Assembly (NCBI GenBank): GCA_963931865.1
Contig: OZ007505.1
Location: forward strand, 2,070,577-2,134,576
Source of the DNA: Axinella damicornis
Taxonomy: Eukaryota > Porifera > Demospongiae > Axinellida > Axinellidae
Reading direction: 5' to 3'
Length of the DNA stretch: 64,000 nucleotides
The notes under the pieces: generated by a model
Database searches by the model: none
What the model saw: only the letters and a program-made list of their open reading frames with translations
Told to the model about the DNA's origin: nothing
Position numbers and translations under genes: made by a program
Shown: positions 41,801 through 51,800 of the stretch, one piece after another
How positions within the stretch are numbered: position 1 is the first letter of the stretch
How the letters are laid out: each line of letters starts with the position of its first letter

Positions 41801-44800
41801 AGCTCAAGGTCTGATATTCTACAGTTCACAGTACAGGAATGGAAGTGGATCCTACCTGTTAGCACAACTTCAAAACTATCAGTTCATCTTGAGTTTTGAT
41901 GCTGGAACAGGACCAGTAAACATCAGGTATTAATCCTTTTCAGTAGGTACGTATGTGCTAGCCCATTTCCGAAGATGTCTTTAATGTTAATTGAATTGTG
42001 CTTTGTATATTGTAGTATCACTAAAGGTCGCCAATCCTCGACCCGACTTTTGGCTCAGTTTGCTCGAATGAGTACCCACCAGTCTTGTGAGATGGGATTA
42101 AGCACTTGAGGGTCTTGTGTTGGTTGAACTTGTAGCAGCAAAGCACGGCTGTTGTAGAGAGTGGTGGATGCTAACCGACAATTCATGAGTGGTAACTGCG
42201 GTGCTCTTTCATAGATGAATGCAGAAACATGTAAAAGAGTCCCCTTCCCGTTTGGTGAGCATGAGCTGCTGCAGCATCTGCAAAGAGCTGCTGTCCTCCG
42301 ATTGCATCTGCTTCAGCTGCTGCTCCTAAATTGCATCCACTTCAGCTTGCTGCTCCCTGATTGCGTCCGATTCAGCTGCTGCTCCTCGATTGCGTCCGCT
42401 TCAGCTGCTGCTCCCCGATTGCGGCTCCCCGATTGCGGCTCCCCGATTGCGGCTCCCCGATTGCGGCTCCCCGATTGCATCCACTTCAGCTGCTGCTTCA
42501 TAATTATTGTGTCCCCAGCTGTTCTAGAAGGTTCCAACCCATGCCCAATGCTCTCGGTTCGGAGGGTGTAAAGGTACGAAGGTCGCGTGCACGTCACTGG
42601 TCTAGTCCTGCCCCACTTCCGTTAGTCGCACACACACTAAAAATCTTAATGATAGAAATTATGTATATAATACATTATACACTCACATGATTAGTAACTT
42701 CCTACTCAGCAAGGTATAGCAATTAATGTTGCTCCTAAGGCACATTCTGCTGGAATTTGCCTCATTACTTTAACCATCTGGTTCACAATCGTGGACGTAA
42801 TATGGCAACTTCAGATTGATGTTCCATATTACTATTGTAAAACAGATGCCACATGCCAGACCTACCCACCAAGCTTCAGTTTGCATTCATGATCGTTATC
42901 CTACCCTTCTAGGTCTCCAGCAATCAGGGAAAATCAGTGGCACAGGATTGTTACATTCTATGCTGCTGATACAGGAAAAGCTAAATTGACCCTGGATGGC
43001 TTTCCACTAATCAATACCAACATACAAGTAAGTTTTGAAGTGACTTGTCCATCATTGCTCTGCCTGGTAAGAACCTATTAGAGCTGTCATGCTCCGTAGG
43101 TTATAGCTAAGTGCAGCTTTTGATGTGTGTTAACAAGGGACAAGCAAGAGTAAAAACATATATGTATGGAGATGTAGGATAGCAGAGCAGCAAAAACAGT
43201 TCTGTATACAACCCCACCCTACATATCTTTCACAGTAATACATGTATACCGTACTTATTTATGCGATCCAACACCGCCCTTGTTTTGTGACCGCCCTCGA
43301 ATAATAGCCGCACCTTCAGAAGCGCTGAACGAAATAAACAACACCATTGTTTAGTAGCTGCAGCTAATATTCGAGTAGTACGAAGAGGGAAACAACCATG
43401 GCTGCTTTGCTGTGAGCGTGAAGAGATGAGAACTGTTTATTGGTCATGTACCCTGAGAGCTGTCTAGGAAACTTTGGCACTTCCTGAGGCACGGAGGGCA
43501 AGTGGCATGTACGTTGAGTCACTTGCAGAAGAAAGCGAGAAAGCGGATTGGAAGTACTGTGTATGTGACATGGTGTATAACAAACACCATGTCACACTAG
43601 CTTCCCTATTTTGCATAACACGAAATGATGCACCATGCCAGGAAGCATGACTGTGTTTACAATAACATTTATGTGCCTGACAGCATCATATTAACCAACG
43701 TTCACAGTAATATCTTCAGGTTCTCTTTTAGATCTCACTGAATGGGAGAATTTGACTGCTTACATAGTTTTTACTGTATACTAATTAAGAAATAATGCTT
43801 TCATTTTCCTTGCAGAATGGAACAGCCTTACTCCTGTCAAGTGGATCAGCTTATCTAGGCAAGATTCCTGACCAAGATGTACCAAACTATGCTGCAGCCA
43901 CTGATAATTCTGGCTTCGTGGGCTGCATAGAGAATGTAAGTGAGCTCCCACTACTTTTTACTGCTATGTAACATAGTAATCAAAGAGTGACCCTTAACCT
44001 CATAGTGGTATGTACATCTAGTTCTGTATGCAGAATTATAAATTATTGTGCATCCGAAGAATATAATTTCTTGTGTGATAGAATCATTGGGAGCCAGTAA
44101 ACTGAAATCCACAGGCAAATTCTTGCGAGCCTTTGATCTTATGTCATGTGATTAAGGGCTGGAATTCCTAGGATTACAATCGGTTTCGCGAATTTCACGA
44201 ATTACAGGTCATTTACGAAATTATTTCAAGGAAAATTTTGACATGTTGTGCGCCTACGTGGATAGTATTCCAACGTACGCGCACGACGGCTAGCTTGATG
44301 GTTCTGTTTGTGTACTTCAACAGTGAGGATGGACAGTAGTCGAAGTGTAAGCTTCTGGGTCCACATGGAGAGCTCTCCCAAGAGGTACCATCATGTGCGA
44401 TATCTGCCTCGATCCGGCAAAGGTCAGGGGAACGCCCAGGTATCTGAAAACGAACGCTGAGAGCATCGAAGTGGGGAAGAGAGTCGCCGCACCGACGAAG
44501 TGGTAGTTGAGTTCAGCGCGCACGCGCCCGGGAATCTTCAATTGCAGTACACCACGTCCATAATTTGTGTGGGTGAGGCATTTTGACCATGAAAAATTTT
44601 CAATGATATGTTCTGGAAGAGCAATTCGCAAAAATTTAGACCCGCAAAATTTAAGCGCCATACAGTATTTGGGAATTCCCTTGCCGAAATTAGAGACAAT
44701 TTTTCCCATTTGTGTGAAGGGTGCCAAATAATTAGGGATGCCAAATTTTTAGAAGATATACGGTAAGGACACTATGGACCTCACAAATAAGCCCTCAGAT

Positions 44801-44948
44801 TGGATGTCCCTACTTCCTCTACTCATCTGGAATTACTCAGTTTCTCTACTCCATGCTGCAGGTCCGCCTAAGTGTACAAGGCAGCTTCTCCATAACAGCT
44901 CCAAGGCGCACTGCCAATGTGTCACCATGTTACGATGACACAGGCTGA
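1..44948 (+). CDS. Giant tandem-repeat extracellular protein with laminin-EGF and laminin G tail (5' partial)
   Basis: Reading frame is open from base 2 to a splice donor after 39296, then continues through exons 39942-40141, 40536-40590, 41689-41926, 42913-43027, 43816-43935 and 44862-44948 (TGA). All junctions are GT/AG and phase-consistent, giving 13,369 residues in the window. Residues 1 to about 12,935 are 414-aa tandem repeats with no cysteine and many N-glycosylation sequons. From about residue 12,937 come roughly five cysteine-rich laminin-EGF-like modules, then one laminin G domain from about residue 13,184, ending in the typical GFVGCI motif and a final cysteine. By family knowledge such modules are extracellular, so a secreted matrix or adhesion scaffold is likely (inference). 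The 5' end, signal peptide and any N-terminal domain lie outside the window. I do not recognise the repeat domain, and no gene name is justified. Confidence 0.85.
38810..40590 (+). other. Laminin-EGF-like modules of the giant gene (about five, across three exons)
   Basis: Coding parts are 38810-39296, 39942-40141 and 40536-40590. The translation shows repeated eight-cysteine-type modules with the laminin-EGF signature C-x-C...G-x-C-x-x-C-x-x-G-[YF]-[YWH], for example GSKCELCTPGYHP, GPRCNVCQDGFYG, GFNCEQCVDGYWG and GRSCSVCEHDYWG. The fifth module is short and ends GYSGRLCC just before the laminin G domain. Such modules form rigid rods in laminins, agrin, perlecan and related matrix proteins. 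The introns interrupt modules in phases 1 and 0. Confidence 0.88.
39297..39941 (+). other. Intron of the giant gene containing an imperfect direct duplication
   Basis: Donor GTAAGT at 39297 and acceptor TGCAG at 39941. Inside, 39637-39688 and 39707-39764 are diverged direct copies, both ending GTAAACAAAAACACTTG and differing by a small insertion. No coding signal was seen in the rest. Confidence 0.8.
40591..41688 (+). other. Intron of the giant gene; possible non-autonomous repeat inside
   Basis: No exon was recognised in this 1.1-kb intron. About 40725-41160 begins with an AATTTCGTAG-like stretch and ends with ACGAAAAATTT-like sequence, with GC-rich material between. It resembles a decayed non-autonomous element, but I cannot define its ends. 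Confidence 0.35.
42300..42510 (+). repeat. Minisatellite in an intron of the laminin G region
   Basis: An imperfect repeat of about 30-33 bp built on GATTGCGTCC-CTTCAGCTGCTGCTCC contains a pure run of a 15-bp unit (GCGGCTCCCCGATTG, about five copies, roughly 42412-42476). It lies wholly inside the 41927-42912 intron. Confidence 0.9.
43565..43595. repeat. Small inverted repeat in intron
   Basis: Arms GTGACATGGTGT and ACACCATGTCAC pair around a short spacer inside the intron 43028-43815. No function is implied. The rest of that intron shows nothing I can identify. Confidence 0.75.
43936..44861 (+). other. Last intron of the giant gene
   Basis: Donor GTAAGT and acceptor CTGCAG flank 926 bp. 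A long open frame on the reverse strand (44317-44727) lies in repeat-like sequence rich in GCAAAATTT and GCGAATT words. It matches no family I recognise, so I treat the stretch as probable decayed repeat and not as a gene. Confidence 0.5.
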
Positions 44949-45214
44949 TTATGATCCTTCTTAATCAAACATTATAGACATGGTGATTATAGATACATAT
45001 TTTAGAATGACAATTCCCTATGGATAGTGTGACATGTATATGTATACATTATTATGATGCACAGACTGAAATCAGCACGTGCTAAGTTATCGCTGTTGTA
45101 GTATGGTATGTAAACAGTTTCAACTATTATATATGGTGACGTGTGCACAGCATGTATATGTAACAGTACACACAACAGTCAGTAAAGGTCATATTCCTTG
45201 CACGTATAAGTCTG

Positions 45215-45935
45215 TCATGGTGAATGCAAAAATGCATGCAAGTTCTGCGCTGTTGACCCATCCAGGCTGCAATCTAGAAAGTCAGTCACTGATGCCTTGG
45301 CCATACTTGATAAGTTGCCACACCTATCCAATAGGAGGAAGCTTTCATGTTCCCCAACTCCCATTTGTTGAATAATACCAAGCAATTTCTCCTCCTTAAG
45401 AAGATGTTCTTGCATAAGCCTCATTCTCTGCCGAATTATAGAGCACAGCGGTTTGCACATGACCCTTGCAATGCTGAGCATGCACTCGGTACATTCACTA
45501 GCATTGTGCACCGGAAGGAAGTGTAGGTTGTGTGAAATAAATTGTCCTTGCAACAGCATGAAAACTTGCTGCTCATTGCTACTCAGCATGGGAGCACAAA
45601 GCAGAACGTAGCACTTCTGATGAAGCTCAGAGAACTTGGTGATCCTTTCAGCAAGTTGTTTGTCTATCTGGTAGACTTCTTTTGTTGGACAGCCTACAAG
45701 GGCCTCAGAAACATGGACCACCATGAATGCCACAGATGATTGAGGGAAAATGCAGGTGTGCGTTAAAGTCCCGGCAGACACTGCGAAGTGAAAAGTAACA
45801 CAGTTCTGTATCTAATTAATTTGCACCGCAGAACCTCAGGTGTGTCCATAGTGAATTTTCATGTGCTAACTTCGATGCTATACATCTGAAATAATGAACG
45901 GATCCTTCACCAAATACACAATTACCATCTGACAT
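45215..45935 (-). CDS. SPO16: SPO16 homologue, meiotic crossover (ZMM) protein
   Basis: Two exons on the reverse strand: 45935-45827 (ATG at 45935) and 45780-45215 (TGA), phase 1 junction, about 224 aa. The core KFSELHQKCYVLLCAP...FLPVHNASECTECMLSIA...CKP matches the animal SPO16 (human C1orf146) core, where FLPVHN corresponds to ILPVHN. SPO16 pairs with SHOC1/ZIP2 in an XPF-ERCC1-like complex that stabilises recombination intermediates in meiosis. After the core, about 75 residues resemble a C-terminal helix-hairpin-helix pair such as that of ERCC1, ending LHAFLHSP. The donor after exon 1 is GTGCAA, weaker than its neighbours, and the N-terminal 30 residues are poorly conserved, so the start is less certain than the main exon. 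The gene ends 266 bp from the end of the giant gene, tail to tail. Human SPO16 is about 180 aa. Confidence 0.8.
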
Positions 45936-46328
45936 GAGTACGGTTCATAGTCTTTTAGTTACAAAAAAACAAGCCACGCCCCCTGGTACCCAATGGGCAG
46001 GGGTACACTCACCCCCACTTGAACACCTCAAGCTATGGACATAAAATGCTCAGTATGCTACCTTAGTACAATACATACATCCCATCCCAGACAATTAAGA
46101 CTTCACCCGAGCTTATCTTTAGTTCTTGGATTGTGCCAACTGCACACGCGTGCACATTTCCCAAGGACCAGTATTGGTGCATGTGCAGAATGCACATTTC
46201 AGTCAAATAGTATAACAGGTCAACGCGTAAGCAGCTCGAGACAGCAAGGAGCAGCCAACAATCCACTCGGGTTTCAAGCTTGTTTCCTCATTCTGTTCAG
46301 TATATATGCAGCATTGGAATCCTAGCCG

Positions 46329-46430
46329 TATATTAATTGGCCTAAGAATTTTGTCTCACTTTCCTGGCATTCACAATAATTATATTAATTGGCCTAAGAA
46401 TTTTGTCTCACTTTCCTGGCATTCACAACC
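46329..46430. repeat. Tandem duplication, 52-bp unit, two copies
   Basis: The stretch starting TATATTAATTGGCC recurs after exactly 52 bp and is the same for almost the whole unit, so the duplication is recent. Confidence 0.92.
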
Positions 46431-46891
46431 ACAAGGATGAGTAACCGTATTAAATCATAATCTTGAGGCAACAAGGAAGTGGTGGTTTCTCGGTCGGCTC
46501 CTATATCAATTTGACAGAGAATTCTCTGTTACCAACTCAAACATGCCGTAGAATGAACAAGAAAGGGTAGAGGTTCAGTGATGCGGTGTGGCAATAGCTT
46601 GCTATTGTAACATAATATATACAAGCAATCCCCGGCTGTTATGTTCAGGGGATAAATTTATTATACAGTCCTGACGTTATATAGATCAAACATGGGATAT
46701 TTCTGTGTACCTTTTATTCTGTGCTGTTGGGAACTCAGCAGCTGATGAATCTCACTTTCTGCCAGTGATTTGTTCAAAATCACCAACCACTTGTCTGTTT
46801 CACTTTGCTCAGCCTATAGAAAGGTACAAGATACAGTGAAGTGAACGCAGCCTGAGTGAGCAAAGGGTATTGTGTAGTAGATCTACATATT

Positions 46892-47166
46892 ACAAGTAAT
46901 AAAAAAACATTAAAAATGTAGCAGGATGTAGGGATACCAGAACGGCAAAAAGTAAGGAAACAAGAGGGATGATCGAACATAACAGTGAAGTATACAATCA
47001 CCCCTACAGAGATCTTCTTCCATATATCCATGTACAATGAAAAAAGATATGTAGGGGTGATTGTATACTTCACTGTTATGTTCGATCATCCCTCTTGTTT
47101 CCTTACTTTTTGCCGTTCTGGTATCCCTACATCCTGCTACATTTTTAATGTTTTTTTATTACTTGT
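46892..47166. repeat. Perfect long inverted repeat: two 117-bp arms, 41-bp loop
   Basis: Left arm 46892-47008 and right arm 47050-47166 are exact reverse complements over 117 bases, including a seven-base A/T run. The central spacer is 41 bp. No target-site duplication is visible at the outer ends. It could be a fold-back element, a recent inverted duplication or a sequencing/assembly fold-back artefact. Transcripts through it would form a long hairpin. Confidence 0.95.
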
Positions 47167-47848
47167 TTATGTAAATTTTTTTGGCAGCAGGCGCATGTTT
47201 GAGCTGAAGTTTGCTGCAGAAGTCAGTGACCTCACAGGCACCTGGGCAGTAGGTGTCCTTGCCTTGGTATATGGACAATATTACTCAGGTATTACACTTC
47301 CAGCATTGGCTGAAGAATCAGGCCCGGGCATCTCAAGTCAACTGTTCCCTAGATGGATGACAAAGCCACAGAGTTCTCCCTGTCTGAAGTTCATGGCATA
47401 GGCAGTTTATAGTAGGGACATTCATATGGGTGTTGAGAGTTGAGATAGGCATTCACCCTGCTCACAGAATACAGTATAGGTAGCAATAAAAGCTTAGCTA
47501 AATCATGCGTACAGGGACTAACCTCAGTCTTATAAAGAGTGCCTCCGCAGCCTCGTTTGACAACACATCGGTCAACGCATCTTCCTCACTGTTTCTAATT
47601 CAGCGATCTTGAGAAATAATAATAATTACATATCGTTGCTAAGTGATCGTTTAAGCGCGCATGCGTACAAACGTGAAAATGGCGTGACAAACGAAGCCAT
47701 AGTTATTGAGTGGGCAGCTGCAGCCGCCTGGTGAAGACTTGGAGGTAGCGAAAAAGCGATGGGACGTTGCACTGCTCGGTTGCAAATGCTGCTGTTTCGT
47801 GCGAAAACCATCGTGACAGATTGAGGCAACGTTGAGCTAAGTTGTCTG

Positions 47849-47882
47849 AAGAAGAAGAAAGAAAGAAAGAAAGAAAGAAAAA
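47849..47882. repeat. GAAA microsatellite
   Basis: GAAGAAGAAAGAAAGAAAG-type run, followed by AACAATTTG. Confidence 0.9.
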
Positions 47883-48810
47883 CAATTTGCCCGTTTTGCG
47901 AGTACCTGGTGAGGTACTTTCACGACGGTTTTTCGCGACGCGAGGAGTCTTGTTGGTCATGAAAACACTCGAAGATGAACGGTATGTGGTTATAAAGGCT
48001 TATAAGTGTACCGTTTCTGAGATTTGGAGAGATTTTTTTGTATTGGCATGTATTGCGTGTACGTCGTATCCCTACATATAGACTCTACCGAGTCTATGAT
48101 GGTTGAGAATGGCCACACTTATACTACGTCATAGGCTCTCCGGATATGACTGTATTAATTTATGTGTACCATCCAGGGCAAGACTGATGCATGGCTGTGA
48201 ATACAGCCAAGACCGCAGCTTTTCTCTATAGGCGCATAATTGTCTCATAAAGTAATCTGATGCATGTCTGCATGTCATTTTATTGTAATGCCCTGACTTT
48301 GCAGATGGCTGGAATTGTGCACGTTTATGACAAAAATGGGCAACACCTCTCAGTACACCCACTTTGGTGTAACGGGACTTGGAGGGTAAAATTAGCTTTA
48401 GGTAAGCAGCTTTGATACAGCAGTATAGTGACCCAGTCAAAGGGCTCAGTACAGTGCACAAATTTTCTAGTAGCATAAACTAGCTAGTGCCAATGGCTGG
48501 AAAAATGCCATGTAGCGCTAACCAGCTTATTCACCGTTAGTAAATTCATGCAGGAGGACTCAAGAGTCAAAGCTCAGTGTGGCATGCACGAGTGAGTGCA
48601 ATATTAATAACACAAGCTCCAGTACCTGCATTGTCACTGTTTAGGTTTGCGGCGGCCAGTCCTTCGACTCAAGCTCATATCACGCAGACGCTTGTGTCTC
48701 CTCACTCCACTCGGTTAGCAAGCTTAGAGCTAGCTGTACTAGTTGTAGCTGTATCGTCGCGTCCGCGCCGCCTTTGAACCGCCGGCGCGCTACTAGCCTC
48801 ACGTGTGCTG

Positions 48811-48824
48811 GTTACCATAGAAAC
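48811..48824 (+). promoter_or_regulatory. RFX X-box motif upstream of ODAD2
   Basis: GTTACCATAGAAAC fits the ciliary RFX consensus GTTRCCATRGNAAC at every position. It ends 20 bp before the ODAD2 ATG at 48845, within a GC-rich stretch likely to be the core promoter or 5' leader. RFX factors with FOXJ1 drive motile-cilium genes in animals, so the site fits the gene's role. Binding itself is inferred. Confidence 0.75.
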
Positions 48825-48844
48825 AGCGACAAACAGTGAAGGAG

Positions 48845-51800
48845 ATGGGAGCAGCTCTCTCAAGCCGCGCAGAGTGGACGTCTGCAAGCGAGAAGGGTGG
48901 AAAGCTGGACTTCAGCAAGACAAATGAAGCATTACTCCTGGAAATTCTGAAATATACAGAAAAGCTATACAAGGACCACCCCCGGGAAGCATCGGTGACA
49001 TTCAAACGCCCTTTTGTTTGGCAGACCTCTCTCAGCCTGGAAAATTTCGATGGCATGAGACATGGAGAGGAATACAGCTTTACGTGAGTGCTAGTGGTAG
49101 GCGCCAGTGGTAAAGCATGCATTATACTGCAGCGATGGTGTGCATTATTTGGGATCTGGACCCTCTGCTCTCGATCTCTTGGCTACTGCAAGTCTGTTTT
49201 GCTGCCTCAATTTTTATACATCACTTGCATACAGTAACCTAGTCTCAGTACCAGACTCGCGCACAGGAGAGTGTCTGCCTGATTGCCTATACACGACCCA
49301 TCTGACACCCACTGGGGAAGTTCACTCTCATAAACCCTACAGTCACAGCTGTGGCTTGCAGTTGGTCAATGGTTAAAGCCACTCATAAAGTGCAGTCAAC
49401 TGTCAAAGCGGCTTAGAAGAATATGGAGCCGCAGCGCTGTGGTTCGCACATATGTATCGGTGGATCAGGGGAGGTCACGCCCATAGACTCTATAGTCACA
49501 GCTGCAACCGCAGGTCAAAGCTTTGACCAGCTCTTTTTGTTGTTTGACTGTGCTGAGTTTCCCCCATTGACCTTCGATGCACATTCCACACTTCCATATA
49601 GTAAATTTTCCAAGGCATTAGGTAATCCACTTACAGGGTAGTTTACTTAACACCTTGGGATAGCACCTTGGAATAGCAAGTCATATCATGACTATATTAT
49701 CTATGGTCATAATTATATGTAGTCTCGTTCCCAGACCCCAACCCGCGAGAAAAGGGGTCTGGGGACAATGCTACAGTCAGCTCGACCCTATGACGTTGAT
49801 GTCTGGAATGTGGGATGGCCAATCAGAGTTTAGCTAGAGCAATAAATTGCTTCGCAGTTTCCGTGTCGGCTAAGTAGACTTGATAGATACAGCCCAGAAC
49901 GACGTGAAGAGGAGTGCTGCCTTCGTTAGTACAAAGAATATCTCTCACCGCTTTACTGGGCATCATCAAACATGTCGAATTTGCCATTTTCATCTGGAAT
50001 CTACTGATTACGTCATCGTGGTCACGCCCCTTGAAGGTCAGGCAGCATGTAGCAATGTCCCCAGACCCCTTTTTCGCGCGTGCGCGTTCGGGGTCTGAGA
50101 ACGAGACTAAATTATATGGGCAGTCGACCAGACTCTCCGCCATGTGTGGAAGTCTGTTACCGAGACTAACAGTAACCAGCCTATTGGTCTAGCATGGCTT
50201 ACAAGACAGCTACATGTACATGTACTTGACAGCACCCTGTTCATAACCACATCAAGAGAAATTGGAGACCAGCGGAGAGGAGGTTGGGGGGTGGGTAGGG
50301 AAGCATTAGCTAACTACTCAACGGAACTTCATCTACTTCTTACTGCTGTTACTCTTCAGTGATACAGGTTTTGTGTCAGCTGCCAAGGAAGAGAGTGGTG
50401 ATCCCCATCTGAGTGTAGTGAAGGTACCATCTTTTTTCTTGCAATCGCATTAAACTTGTACTACGATGTCATGGGGTTTTGTTGTTACTACCCACACATT
50501 TTGTCCGTCCACAAGTATTTGTTCCATTCTGAAGATATCCGTAGTCTATCAGGTTACACTTTGAATTATTGATTGTACTTGGCCGAAGTGTGAGTGAGTC
50601 ATTGCGTTTAGCAACTGCCATCAACTATCCAAGGTATAGAAGATTTGTAGGTGAGGCCTATTAAACAATGTCTAAATGGTGACATGTCACTGGAAATTGC
50701 TCTGTACAATTGAGTTCTGTACTTGGAAGGCTAGATTTGTAGAGTAATCTCTAATGTTCAACTTATGTCCAGGTAGAGGATGGGCTAGAAATCCGAGCTC
50801 TGAATTTCAAGCAGCTGCACAAGGTCCTCGGCTATGCAGGAGATAAGAAGCTGAGGGAAGTTCAGCTTTGCTTGGAAGGTACGTATATACTGGACAGAGA
50901 TCTCCTTACTCTATAGTGCCACGTAATGCATGTGTATACCGATCTTTTCACTGCACTGGGTTTACCCCTCCCCGTAAGATTTCATACCAGGACAGTACTG
51001 ATACTTCCCATTGGCATTCCCTCATACCTCCCTGGTGATCCCATCGATATGCATTGGATCATCCCCAAGCCTAAAATTTTGGCTTAATTGACATGCCAAA
51101 ATGTGGTAGGAAATGGTTTCCAAAATGTGCCGATTTTGGCGTGTGAACATCCCTGTGTTGTGTACATGTGCAGCTAGGGTGAGCGATGAAGATCTAGTAC
51201 ATGTAGTATGTTGCCGTTTCTCACTGCAGCCAACCAGGACCCAGTTGCGACCATCATGGGACCAGCGTTTGCCTCGATGGGAGGAGTACCAGGGAGCAAC
51301 AGCACCCTGCTGGAAGTTCATGAGCGTCTGGCAAGGGAGAGGGCTCTTGGCAGTGAGGGAGAGACGGCAGACCAGCTGGACTCCTCCTTTCGGTTGATGC
51401 TGCTGATCAACAGCCTGGACCTGAAGCTGCTGCACAATTCCATCAAAGAGATGGGAAAGTAAGTTCTTTAAAGTAGTAGTAATTAACTGTACATATTGTG
51501 ACACCATGACAGCATGAAAGAAATTGGTATCTGTGGTGCTTGGGGCCTGCCCAAATATATTGATAACCCTTGCACCAGATGTAAAGTGCCTACGTAGCCA
51601 ATATTCGTTGTGGTTCTCATCCCTTCATATAGTGGTACGTGTATTCAAGTGGAGTTGGGGTCATTCTACTCTTCATTCTTAAAAGCTAGTCTTTCCAATG
51701 ATTAGCAATCTTAGCTCTGGAACACATGCCAATCCAGTATATAATTGGATTTCCATTTAAGTGGGTGGGACTCTGTCTCCACTTTGTGGAAGTTGAATGG

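Larger units (their letters stand above)
41689..44948 (+). other. Laminin G domain at the C-terminus of the giant gene (four exons)
   Basis: Exons 41689-41926, 42913-43027, 43816-43935 and 44862-44948 join to about 186 residues. Visible laminin G hallmarks are an opening strand SRFDGTSYVVY, the pattern QGLIFYSSQ for the third strand, QWHRIVTFYA in mid-domain, TLDGFPL, then GFVGCIENVRLSV and a terminal cysteine four residues upstream of DDTG and the stop. One domain only. In known proteins laminin G domains bind glycans or cell-surface receptors, so it could anchor the repeat rod to cells or matrix (inference). Confidence 0.88.
45936..48844. other. Intergenic region between SPO16 and ODAD2
   Basis: The region separates the starts of two divergently transcribed genes. 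It holds a 52-bp tandem duplication (46329-46430), a perfect 117-bp inverted repeat (46892-47166), a GAAA run (47849-47882) and a GC-rich stretch close to the ODAD2 start. Open frames here are short or overlap the inverted repeat, and I recognise none of them. Confidence 0.6.

Noticed and set aside
44317..44727. 136-codon reverse open frame in the last intron of the giant gene
   Set aside because: No recognisable domain, embedded in repeat-like sequence and inside a well-supported intron.
46780..47401. Open frames of 97 and 138 codons on opposite strands
   Set aside because: Both read the arms of the perfect inverted repeat, so they share most of their sequence. No conserved domain.
47703..47960. 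85-codon reverse open frame over the GAAA run
   Set aside because: Its serine/phenylalanine tract is only the microsatellite translated.
48129..48476. 115-codon reverse open frame upstream of ODAD2
   Set aside because: No family recognised, no clear splice or promoter context.
48637..48644. Forkhead-like CTGTTTAG upstream of ODAD2
   Set aside because: Imperfect match to a short, common motif; not enough to call a FOXJ1 site.
48836..48844. GTG three codons upstream as the ODAD2 start
   Set aside because: The ATG at 48845 gives the conserved MGxAL N-terminus of ARMC4.
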